Source of the DNA: Streptomyces sp. SAI-135
GTDB taxonomy: Bacteria; Actinomycetota; Actinomycetes; Streptomycetales; Streptomycetaceae
Assembly: GCF_029893805.1 (NCBI RefSeq)
Contig: NZ_JARXYP010000002.1
Span: 6,510,001-6,574,000 of the forward strand
Reading direction: 5' to 3'
Length of the DNA: 64,000 nucleotides
Part shown: positions 49,366-57,574 of the stretch, in pieces
How positions within the stretch are numbered: position 1 is the stretch's first letter
How the letters are laid out: every line of letters starts with the position of its first letter
Program-made: the position numbers and the translations under genes
Notes under the pieces: model-generated
The model's database searches: none
What the model was told of the DNA's origin: nothing
The model's input: the letters and a program-made list of their open reading frames with translations, nothing else

Positions 49366-50211
49366 CTACCTCTTCGCGTTCTCTGTCGGCTTCAGACCGT
49401 ATCGCCTGACGAGTGTCACCAGGAGGCGGAGGAGCAGGGTGGACAGGCACCAGCTTGCCAGGACGTCCAGGGGCCAGTGGTAGCCGCGGCGGATCAGGCC
49501 GTAGGAGACGGCGAGGACGAGGAGGGTGCAGAGGGTGACGAGGGCCCGGCGGGTGCGGGGGGTGCGGAGGAGGGGGAGGAGGAAGAGGGTCGCGGTGCCG
49601 TAGGCGACGGCCGCGGTGGCGGTGTGGCCCGAGGGGAAGTAGCCGGTGCCCGGAGGGACCACGGAGGTGCCGGAGCGGGCGGTCCAGATCTTGAGGGGGA
49701 CCAGGATCGCCGGGAGCAGGGCCATCAGGAGGGCGCCCGCGGTGGCCGGGAGCCACCAGCGGTCCGTACCCGTGCGCCGGTGCCGCCAGGTCACGTACGC
49801 CAGCGCCGCCACCAGGAGGGGGACGGCCACCTGGACGTTGCCCAGGTCGGAGAGACCGTCGCCGAGGCGGTCCGGGTGGACCAGGGCGCGGCTGACCCGC
49901 TCGTCGGCACGCAGAAGCGGCCCGTCCTCCACGACCTGCCAGGTGATCAGGGCGAAGAGGAGGGCCGGAATTCCGAGAAGGAGGGTGAGGAAGGCCGGCC
50001 GCCCCGGAACAGGGGGGGTGGTTCCGGGGCGGCCGATCAGATCGGTTCGCCGGCCGCCCCGGGGGGTTTGGGGCGGGCGACTGTCCGATCGGTGAGGAGA
50101 TCCGGAGCCGGAGGCTCCATGTGTGTGCGCGAGGGCACGACCAGGTCGAAGCTGGGGAGGCCCCGGCCTGATGTCGCCCACAGTCCCCTGTGGGCGGGGT
50201 GTATCTCTCAT
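49366..50211 (-). CDS. PAP2-family membrane phosphatase
   Basis: 281 residues from ATG 50211. About 75 disordered residues precede five or six helices. PAP2 motifs: KIWTARSG (motif 1, K-x6), PSGHTATAAVA (motif 2, SGH) and RRGYHWPLDVLASW (motif 3, with the catalytic His). Likely dephosphorylates a lipid phosphate or undecaprenyl pyrophosphate at the outer face of the membrane. The start could lie further downstream, near the first helix. Confidence 0.85.
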   Translation of the reverse strand: MRDTPRPQGTVGDIRPGPPQLRPGRALAHTHGASGSGSPHRSDSRPPQTPRGGRRTDLIGRPGTTPPVPGRPAFLTLLLGIPALLFALITWQVVEDGPLLRADERVSRALVHPDRLGDGLSDLGNVQVAVPLLVAALAYVTWRHRRTGTDRWWLPATAGALLMALLPAILVPLKIWTARSGTSVVPPGTGYFPSGHTATAAVAYGTATLFLLPLLRTPRTRRALVTLCTLLVLAVSYGLIRRGYHWPLDVLASWCLSTLLLRLLVTLVRRYGLKPTENAKR

Positions 50212-50346
50212 CTGGGTAGAACCTACGACAGGGCGGCGGCGTACGACAGGCAGAATCCCAACCCCACCACCACCTCGCACACCTTCTTCACACCCTCTGC
50301 CGCTCGCCACCCCAGCCCCGGAATCCCAAGGCGCCGGGGCCGTGGG

Positions 50347-51681
50347 TCAGATGCGGGCGAAGGCCTGCTCGATGATGTCGAGGCCCTCGTCGAGCAGGTC
50401 CTCACCGATGACGAGCGGCGGCAGGAAGCGCAGGACGTTGCCGTACGTGCCGCAGGTCAGCACCAGCAGGCCCTCCTGGTGGCAGGCCTTGGCGAGCGCC
50501 GCCGTCGCCTCCGGGTTCGGCTCCTTGGTCGTACGGTCCTTGACCAGCTCGATGGCGATCATGGCGCCGCGGCCGCGGACGTCACCGATGACGTCGAACT
50601 TGTCCTGCATGGCGGTCAGCCGGGCCTTCATCGTGGCCTCGATCGCCTTCGCCCGCGCGTTGAGATCGAGCTCCTTCATCGTCTCGATCGCGCCGAGCGC
50701 GCCCGCGCAGGCGACCGGGTTGCCGCCGTAGGTCCCGCCGAGGCCGCCCGCGTGCGCCGCGTCCATGATCTCGGCGCGGCCGGTGACGGCGGCGAGCGGC
50801 AGACCGCCGGCGATGCCCTTGGCGGTGGTGATCAGGTCCGGGACGATGCCCTCGTCCTCGCAGGCGAACCACTGGCCGGTGCGGCAGAAGCCGGACTGGA
50901 TCTCGTCGGCGACGAAGACGATGCCGTTGGCCTTGGCGAACTCGCTGATCGCCGGCAGGAAACCCTTCGCCGGCTCGATGAAGCCGCCCTCGCCGAGGAC
51001 GGGCTCGATGATGATCGCGGCGACGTTCTCCGGGCCGACCTGCTTGGTGATCTGGTCGATGGCCTGGGCGGCGGCCTCGGGGCCGGCGTTCTCCGGGCCG
51101 GTGGGCCAGCGGTAGCCGTAGGCGACGGGGACGCGGTAGACCTCGGGGGCGAAGGGTCCGAAGCCGTGCTTGTACGGCATGTTCTTCGCGGTCAGCGCCA
51201 TGGTGAGGTTGGTCCGGCCGTGGTAGCCGTGGTCGAAGACGACGACGGCCTGCCGCTTGGTGTACGCCCGCGCGATCTTGACGGCGTTCTCCACGGCCTC
51301 GGCGCCGGAGTTGAACAGGGCGCTCTTCTTGGCGTGGTCGCCCGGGGTCAGCTCGGCGAGCGCCTCGGCGACCTCCACGTAGCCCTCATAGGGGGTGACC
51401 ATGAAACAGGTGTGAGTGAAGTCGGCGAGCTGGGCGGAGGCCCGGCGCACGACGGCCTCGGCGGAGGCGCCGACGGACGTCACGGCGATGCCCGAACCGA
51501 AGTCGATCAGCCGGTTCCCGTCGACGTCCTCGATGATCCCGCCGCCCGCGCGCGCCGTGAAGACGGGCAGTACGGACCCCACGCCCTGCGCCACCGCGGC
51601 GACCCGGCGGGCCTGCAGCTCCTGCGACTTGGGTCCGGGGATGGCGGTGACGACGCGGCGCTCCTGCGGAAGTGCGGTCAT
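50347..51681 (-). CDS. gabT: 4-aminobutyrate transaminase
   Basis: Converts GABA and 2-oxoglutarate to succinic semialdehyde and glutamate. 444 residues from ATG 51681 with AGGAG upstream. Class III PLP enzyme: LFNSGAEAVENAVKIAR, FDHGYHGRTNLTMALT, FVADEIQSGFCRTGQWFAC, and the PLP-lysine in TTAKGIAGGLPLAA. VVTAIPGPKSQELQARR at the N-terminus is typical of GabT. It links the polyamine genes (which make GABA) to the dehydrogenase at 55948. Confidence 0.92.
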   Translation of the reverse strand: MTALPQERRVVTAIPGPKSQELQARRVAAVAQGVGSVLPVFTARAGGGIIEDVDGNRLIDFGSGIAVTSVGASAEAVVRRASAQLADFTHTCFMVTPYEGYVEVAEALAELTPGDHAKKSALFNSGAEAVENAVKIARAYTKRQAVVVFDHGYHGRTNLTMALTAKNMPYKHGFGPFAPEVYRVPVAYGYRWPTGPENAGPEAAAQAIDQITKQVGPENVAAIIIEPVLGEGGFIEPAKGFLPAISEFAKANGIVFVADEIQSGFCRTGQWFACEDEGIVPDLITTAKGIAGGLPLAAVTGRAEIMDAAHAGGLGGTYGGNPVACAGALGAIETMKELDLNARAKAIEATMKARLTAMQDKFDVIGDVRGRGAMIAIELVKDRTTKEPNPEATAALAKACHQEGLLVLTCGTYGNVLRFLPPLVIGEDLLDEGLDIIEQAFARI

Positions 51682-51935
51682 GAGGGGCTCCTGGGGTGTT
51701 GCGGGCGGAGATTTCCAGCGGACTCTGTCCAGTCTTTTCTCGCAGGCTAGGACGGCGGACGGGGGGTGGGCATGCTCCATGTGGGCGGTGTCGAGGAGGC
51801 GGGTTGTCCGTGGTGGACATAGCCGGTTTCTCGGACGGTGTGGCGGCTCGGCCCCGCAATCGGTGAACTCCCTTTGCGGGCGCGTTAGATTGGCCGCTGA
51901 TGGTGGACGGAACGGCTGGTCAGGGAGCAGGGGCG

Positions 51936-54071
51936 ATGGACAGCGACGGGACGCAGGACGCGCGGGGTACGCATGCGAATCCTGTGCCGCGGGCACGGGG
52001 GGCGCTGCCGCCGATGCCGTCCCGGGCGCCCGGGACGCCCCCGCTGCCCGACGGCTCGGCGTTCCTGACCTGGCTGCGGGCGCCACGCCCCGAGGCCGCG
52101 CCCGGTGTGTGGCGGTTCGGCCACCGGGTCCGGCCGGAGGAGGAGCCGGAGCGGATTCCGACGCAGCAGCTGTTGACGGGCGCGGTGATCGCGTTTCTCG
52201 TCGGCTGGCTCGTCTGGTCGCTGCTCCAGAACGGCTATGTCGGCAGCTGGTGGTGGGTTCCGCTTCTGCTGGTCACCCCTGACTCATGGCGCGGCGCCGA
52301 CGGCGCCCTCGGCCAGACGGGCACCGCCTTCCTGTACAGGGGTTACGAGGTGCTCATCGCGTTGATCATCATGGTCGTCGTGGGCAAGCTCGGTCGCTGG
52401 GGCGAGGTCTGGCGCCGCTTCGGCCCCCCCGCCTGGCGTCCGGCCGTCCCCGCCCACGAGCCGCCTCCCACCCCCGAACAGGACCCCGCCGAGTACCCCG
52501 AGCTGCGTGCCGCCGGTGCCGTCGATGCCGCGGAGCGGCTCGCTGCCGAAGCCAGGGCCGGGTTGATGCGGGACGTGGACCATGCCCGGATCGCGCGGGC
52601 CTGGCAGGGCGTGCGCAGTGGCCGGTTCAGTCTCGCCACGTTCACCGGCGCCGTGCTCCAGGAGGGTGCCGCCGCCTGTGTGCACCCCTCCGGGGCGAGG
52701 GACCTGCCCGCTCGGCTCGCCCGGCACGACCTCCTGACGGGCCAGGTGCGGCTGGGGACCACCGCCGACGACGCCCGCAACCCGTACGCCTACCGGGGCG
52801 CCGGGCTCGGGCTCGGGCCCGAGCTGCTCGGGACCTCGCTGCTCGCGGTCGGCCCGGCCGGGTCCGGGAAGACCGGGACCGTCGTCAGGCCGATCGCCGA
52901 GTCGCTGTGCCTGCACGCGCTCGCCGGGCGGGCCGCCGTCGTGGTGGTCGGTGCCGCGGGCGCCGGGCTCGGACCGGCCGACGCCTACGACGTCGTCGTA
53001 CAGATCGGGAACCCGGAGTCGGTGTACGACCTCGACCTGTACGGGGGCACGACCGATCCCGACGAAGCCGCCGCCGTGCTCGCCGAGGCGCTCGTCGGGG
53101 ACCTCGCCGAGCCGCATCAGGGGGGCGACACCCGGCGGTCCACCACCGTGCTCGCCCAGCTCCTCGGGCCGTTCCGGGCGGTGCACGGCCGCTTCCCGTC
53201 CGTACCGGAGCTGCGCCGGCTGCTCGACGGCGCGCCCGGGCCGCTGGCCGCGCTGCGCAAGGGCCTGGAGGACTCCGGGCAGGAGTCGCTGCTGCGGGAA
53301 CTCGACGCGCGGGAGCGGCAGATGGGGCATCCGGGGGACGTCGGGGGCACCCTCGCGGACCGCGTCGCGCTGCTCGACCGGCCCGCCTTCGCCACCTTCT
53401 TCCAGAGCGCGGACCCCGACTCGTCCGGAGGGTCGCGGCCGTTCTCGCTCAAGGCCCTCGACCACCCCGTCCGGGTCCGGATCGACCTGCCCCAGCGCGG
53501 ACACGCCGACGCCTCCCGGATCCTGGCGCGGCTGGTGCTCGCGCAGTTCACGGCGAGCGTCGCGGTGCGCGAGGACCGGTCGCTGTTCGCCTGTCTGGTC
53601 GTCGACGACGCCACGGGCATCGTCACCCCGGAGGCCGTGCGGGGCGTGCAGCGGCTGCGGTCCGGCAACGCGGGTGTCGTGCTGACGCTGCGCACGCTGG
53701 ACGATGTGCCGCGGCCGCTGCGCGGGCCCCTGCTCGGGGCCATCGGGTGCCGGATGGCGCTGTCCGGGCTCACCCCGTGGGACGGGCAGGACTTCGCCGA
53801 GGTGTGGGGCAAGGAGTGGATCGAGGCGCGGGACGTCACCGACCGGCAGATCATCGCCGAGACCCCGGCCGGCAAGGCGTTGCACGCGGTGCGCCGGGTC
53901 ATCACCGGCAAGGCGCCGACCGCGCGGGCGGTGACCGTACGGCAGGTCGAGCGGGAGCGGTGGTCCGCGTCCGAGCTGGCGCACGGGGTGCCGCCCGGGC
54001 ACGCGGTGCTGTCGCTGACCACGGTGACGGGGGAGCACGCGCCGCCGCTGCTGGTGGATCTGCGGGGATGA
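51936..54071 (+). CDS. Membrane-anchored P-loop ATPase (TraD/FtsK-like), function unknown
   Basis: 711 residues from ATG 51936 (MDSDGTQDARGTH; GGGAGCAGGGG upstream); ATG 51900 is also in frame, and TTAGAT just before it could give a leaderless start. Two or three hydrophobic segments at about 75-150 (LLTGAVIAFLVGWLVWSLLQ, VLIALIIMVVVGKLG). Walker A VGPAGSGKTGTVVRPI near 305, a possible Walker B LFACLVVDDATGIV near 545, and VVLTLRTLDDVPRPL. Resembles coupling-protein-type ATPases but stands alone as a chromosomal gene with no transfer or secretion genes beside it. Confidence 0.8.
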   Translation: MDSDGTQDARGTHANPVPRARGALPPMPSRAPGTPPLPDGSAFLTWLRAPRPEAAPGVWRFGHRVRPEEEPERIPTQQLLTGAVIAFLVGWLVWSLLQNGYVGSWWWVPLLLVTPDSWRGADGALGQTGTAFLYRGYEVLIALIIMVVVGKLGRWGEVWRRFGPPAWRPAVPAHEPPPTPEQDPAEYPELRAAGAVDAAERLAAEARAGLMRDVDHARIARAWQGVRSGRFSLATFTGAVLQEGAAACVHPSGARDLPARLARHDLLTGQVRLGTTADDARNPYAYRGAGLGLGPELLGTSLLAVGPAGSGKTGTVVRPIAESLCLHALAGRAAVVVVGAAGAGLGPADAYDVVVQIGNPESVYDLDLYGGTTDPDEAAAVLAEALVGDLAEPHQGGDTRRSTTVLAQLLGPFRAVHGRFPSVPELRRLLDGAPGPLAALRKGLEDSGQESLLRELDARERQMGHPGDVGGTLADRVALLDRPAFATFFQSADPDSSGGSRPFSLKALDHPVRVRIDLPQRGHADASRILARLVLAQFTASVAVREDRSLFACLVVDDATGIVTPEAVRGVQRLRSGNAGVVLTLRTLDDVPRPLRGPLLGAIGCRMALSGLTPWDGQDFAEVWGKEWIEARDVTDRQIIAETPAGKALHAVRRVITGKAPTARAVTVRQVERERWSASELAHGVPPGHAVLSLTTVTGEHAPPLLVDLRG

Positions 54072-54198
54072 CGTGACCTCGGGGCCGTACGGTGAGGCAG
54101 AATCGTCACAGGTCGTTCATACACGGCGGCCAAAAGATCGCAGCGACCGACGATCACTGCTCCCTGACGCACTGACGCCCTGAAGCCCTGAAGGCCGC

Positions 54199-55839
54199 AT
54201 GCCTCCCACCCTCGCCTCGCTAGTCCACCACTCCGCGCTCAAGCTGACCGTGCGCGCGGGCGAGGACCGGCTGGACGTGCCCGTCCGCTGGGCGCACGTC
54301 AGCGAGCTCGCCGACCCCGTCCCCTACATGGAGGGCGGGGAACTGCTGCTGATCACCGCGCTCAAGCTGGACGCGGAGGACCCGGAGGCGATGCGGCGGT
54401 ACGTGAGGCGGCTGGCCGGGGCGGGGGTGGTCGGGCTCGGCTTCGCCGTCGGGGTCAACTACGACGACATCCCCGAGGCCCTCGTCGGCGCCGCCCGCGA
54501 GGAGGGGCTCCCGCTGCTCGAGGTGCCGCGCCGCACCCCCTTCCTCGCCATCAGCAAGGCCGTCTCCGCGGCGATCGCGGCCGACCAGTACCGGTCCGTC
54601 ACCGCGGGCTTCGCCGCCCAGCGCGAGCTGACCAGGCAGGCACTGACCGACGGCCCGGAGGGGCTGCTCGCCGCGCTCGCCTCCCAGGTCGACGGCTGGG
54701 CGGCGCTCTACGACGCCTCGGGCGCCGTCGTCGCCGCCGCACCGGAGTGGGCCGGCCGCCGGGCCGCGCGCCTGACCGCCGACGTGGAGCGGCTGCGGGA
54801 GCGGCCCGCGCCCGCCTCGTCCGTGGCCGGGGGCTCCGGCACCTCCGACAACGACGACCGCGTGGAGCTGCACTCCCTGGGCACCGGGCGGCGGCCGCGG
54901 GCCGCGCTCGCGGTGGGGACGGCCTCCGCGCTCGGCACGGCGGAGCGGTACGCGGTGCACTCGGCGATCGCACTGCTGACCCTCACCACCGAGCGCTCCC
55001 GCTCCCTGTACGCCGCCGAGCAGCGGATCGGGGCGGCCGTGGTGCGGATGCTGCTCGCGGGGGAGCCGGAACACGCGCGCACGGTCGCGGGCGACCTGTA
55101 CGGCGGACTCCTGGACGCGCCCTTCCGGCTGATCGTGGCGGAGACGGCCGCCGTCTCGTCGGTGCGGATCGCCGCGGACGCCCCCGCCCGGGTCCCGGGG
55201 GCCGCCGGCGCTAACGGCGATCCGCTCGGGGCGCTCACCGAGATCCTGGAGTCCGCGGCGGCCCGCTCCGGTGAGGCCGTGCTCGTGGTGCCCGAGGGGG
55301 AGCGGCTGGTGGTGCTGGCCGCGGACGGCGGGGCCGCCGTCACCGCGGGCGCGGAGTACGCGGTGGCGCTGGAGTCGGCGCGGACCCGCGAGCAGGCGGG
55401 TGCCGGAGACGAGGCCGCACTGGTCGTCGGCGTCTCGGCCCCCGCGGGACCGATCGCCGCCGCTGCCGCCTACAAGCAGGCCGAACAGGCGCTCTCGGTC
55501 GCCCGGCGGCGGGGCCGGATCTACGTCGAGCACGAACAGCTCGCCTCCGGATCGGTGCTGCCGCTGCTCGCGGACGACGCGGTGCGGGCCTTCGCGGACG
55601 GCCTGCTGCGGCCGCTGCACGAGCACGACGCGACCGGCCGGGGCGACCTGGTCGCCTCGCTGCGGGCCTGGCTCTCCCGGCACGGCCAGTGGGACGCGGC
55701 CGCCGCCGACCTGGGCGTCCACCGGCACACCCTGCGGTACCGGATGCGCCGCGTCGAGGAGATCCTGGGCCGCTCCCTGGACGATCCGGACGTACGCATG
55801 GAGCTGTGGCTGGCGCTGAAGGCGGTGTCGGCGGAGTAG
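54199..55839 (+). CDS. PucR-family transcriptional regulator
   Basis: 546 residues. N-terminal PucR domain (about 1-125: PPTLASLVHHSALKLTV, VSELADPVPYMEGGELLLIT), middle GGDEF-like/CdaR domain, and C-terminal HTH_30 (LGVHRHTLRYRMRRVEEILG). It lies immediately upstream of the dehydrogenase (109 bases), and the GABA transaminase is nearby, so it is a good candidate activator of GABA or purine/amine use. The target is inferred from position only. Confidence 0.9.
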   Translation: MPPTLASLVHHSALKLTVRAGEDRLDVPVRWAHVSELADPVPYMEGGELLLITALKLDAEDPEAMRRYVRRLAGAGVVGLGFAVGVNYDDIPEALVGAAREEGLPLLEVPRRTPFLAISKAVSAAIAADQYRSVTAGFAAQRELTRQALTDGPEGLLAALASQVDGWAALYDASGAVVAAAPEWAGRRAARLTADVERLRERPAPASSVAGGSGTSDNDDRVELHSLGTGRRPRAALAVGTASALGTAERYAVHSAIALLTLTTERSRSLYAAEQRIGAAVVRMLLAGEPEHARTVAGDLYGGLLDAPFRLIVAETAAVSSVRIAADAPARVPGAAGANGDPLGALTEILESAAARSGEAVLVVPEGERLVVLAADGGAAVTAGAEYAVALESARTREQAGAGDEAALVVGVSAPAGPIAAAAAYKQAEQALSVARRRGRIYVEHEQLASGSVLPLLADDAVRAFADGLLRPLHEHDATGRGDLVASLRAWLSRHGQWDAAAADLGVHRHTLRYRMRRVEEILGRSLDDPDVRMELWLALKAVSAE

Positions 55840-55947
55840 ACGCCGCCGGGAGTGCCGCACCGCAGTGCCGAACCGGAGTGCCCGGGGGGCCCACTGCTAC
55901 ACCCCGGACAAATTCGATCCCGGCCTCCCGGCCCTACCGTGGGGGGC

Positions 55948-57393
55948 ATGACTTCCACCCACGCCTTCTGGCTCGCCGGCCGCCAGGTCACCGGCGAGGA
56001 CACCTTCGACGTCACCTCCCCGTGGGACGGCCGGCTGGTCGGCAAGGTCGCCGTGCCGGACGACGCGCAGATCGAGGAGGCCGTGGCCGCCGCGTACGCC
56101 GTACGGGACGAGTTCGCCGCCACTCCCGCGCACGTCCGCGCCGCCGCCCTCGACCACGTCAGCCGCCGGCTCGTCGAGCGCACCGAGGAGATCGCCCAGC
56201 TGATCTCCGCCGAGAACGGCAAGCCGGTCAAGTGGGCCCGGGGCGAGGTCGGCCGTGCCGTCTCCGTGTTCCGGTTCGCCGCGGAGGAGGCCCGGCGGTT
56301 CAACGGCGGTGAGGCCCAGCGCCTCGACACCGACCTCGGCGGCCAGGGCCGGCTCGCGCTGACCCGGCGCTTCCCCAAGGGGGTCGTGCTCGGGATCGCG
56401 CCCTTCAACTTCCCGCTCAACCTCTGCGCCCACAAGATCGCCCCGGCGATCGCGGCCGGTGCGCCGATCATCCTGAAGCCGGCCCCGGCGACCCCGCTCT
56501 CCGGGCTGGTCATCGGCGAGCTCCTCGCGGAGACCGAGCTGCCCGCCGGCGCGTGGAGCATCCTGCCCGTCCCGAACGACCGGATGCCCGCCCTCGTCCA
56601 GGACGAGCGGCTGCCCGTGATCTCCTTCACCGGCTCCGAGAAGGTCGGTTACGCGATCATGGACTCGGTGCCCCGCAAGCACTGCACGCTGGAGCTGGGC
56701 GGCAACGGCGCCGCGGTCGTGCTCGGCGACTACGCCTCCGACGCCGACCTCGACTGGGCCGCGACCCGCATCGCGACCTTCTCCAACTACCAGGGCGGCC
56801 AGTCCTGCATCTCCGTGCAGCGGGTGATCGCCGACGCGTCGGTGTACGACCGGCTGCTCCAGCGGATCGTGGCCGCCGTCGAGGCCCAGGTCACCGGCGA
56901 CCCGAGCGACGACAGGACCGACGTGGGCCCGCTGGTCAGCGAGGACGCGGCGGTGCGCGTCGAGTCCTGGGTGAAGGAGGCCGTCGAGGCGGGCGCCACC
57001 CTCCTCACCGGCGGCGACCGGGACGGCGCCTCCTACGCGCCGACCGTCCTCGCCGACGTGCCGGCCGACACGACGATCTCCTGCGAGGAGGTCTTCGGAC
57101 CCGTCCTTACCGTCCAGAAGGCGGACGGCGAGGCGCAGGCGTTCGCCGCCGTCAACGACTCCAAGTACGGTCTCCAGGCGGGCGTGTTCACCCACGACCT
57201 CCAGGCCGCCTTCCGCGCCCACCGCGCGCTGGAGGTCGGCGGTGTCGTCATCGGTGACGTCCCCTCCTACCGCGCCGACCAGATGCCGTACGGCGGGGTC
57301 AAGCAGTCCGGTGTCGGCCGCGAGGGCGTTCGGTTCGCGATGGACGACTACACGTACGAGCGGGTGCTGGTGCTGACCGGTCTCGCCCTCTAG
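55948..57393 (+). CDS. NAD(P)-dependent aldehyde dehydrogenase, succinic-semialdehyde-type candidate
   Basis: 481 residues from ATG 55948. ALDH motifs: APFNFPLNLCAHKIAPA, SFTGSEKVGY, Glu in LELGGNGAAVVLGD (Asn in place of the common Lys), nucleophile Cys287 in GGQSCISVQRVI, CEEVFGPVLTV. The SCIS rather than CTAA context sets it apart from the two aminobutyraldehyde-type enzymes and fits the glyceraldehyde/succinic-semialdehyde groups. With GabT nearby, oxidation of succinic semialdehyde is plausible. Confidence 0.82.
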   Translation: MTSTHAFWLAGRQVTGEDTFDVTSPWDGRLVGKVAVPDDAQIEEAVAAAYAVRDEFAATPAHVRAAALDHVSRRLVERTEEIAQLISAENGKPVKWARGEVGRAVSVFRFAAEEARRFNGGEAQRLDTDLGGQGRLALTRRFPKGVVLGIAPFNFPLNLCAHKIAPAIAAGAPIILKPAPATPLSGLVIGELLAETELPAGAWSILPVPNDRMPALVQDERLPVISFTGSEKVGYAIMDSVPRKHCTLELGGNGAAVVLGDYASDADLDWAATRIATFSNYQGGQSCISVQRVIADASVYDRLLQRIVAAVEAQVTGDPSDDRTDVGPLVSEDAAVRVESWVKEAVEAGATLLTGGDRDGASYAPTVLADVPADTTISCEEVFGPVLTVQKADGEAQAFAAVNDSKYGLQAGVFTHDLQAAFRAHRALEVGGVVIGDVPSYRADQMPYGGVKQSGVGREGVRFAMDDYTYERVLVLTGLAL

Positions 57394-57457
57394 GGAGCCC
57401 TTCGGGCCGTCCAGGCGCGCCCTCTGGGAGAGCCCTCCGGAAGAGCCCTCTGGTAAA

Positions 57458-57480
57458 TGGGAACCATTTTCATGTAGTGT
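57458..57480 (+). promoter_or_regulatory. Zur-like box over an orphan promoter
   Basis: TGGGAACCATTTTCA (57458-57472) matches 11 of 15 positions of the streptomycete Zur consensus TGAAAATGATTTTCA as I recall it, and includes the palindrome AAATGG-GAA-CCATTT (57455-57469). TAGTGT (57475-57480) fits a -10. No plus-strand gene follows; transcription would end at the hairpin at 57509. Confidence 0.45.
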
Positions 57481-57508
57481 TGGGGCAGCGACGCTGACCC
57501 GCCGCCCC

Positions 57509-57550
57509 GAAGGGGCCCGGCACCGATGCCTTCCGGTGCCGGGCCCCTTC
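57509..57550. terminator. Strong 17-bp stem terminator
   Basis: Arms 57509-57525 and 57534-57550 (GAAGGGGCCCGGCACCG and its reverse complement) are perfect over 17 bp with an 8-base loop, followed by TTGTG. It lies between the dehydrogenase and the convergent GH3 gene, so it can serve both, and would also end the short transcript from 57480. Confidence 0.9.
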
Positions 57551-57574
57551 TTGTGTGCCGGCCGTTCCGGACCC

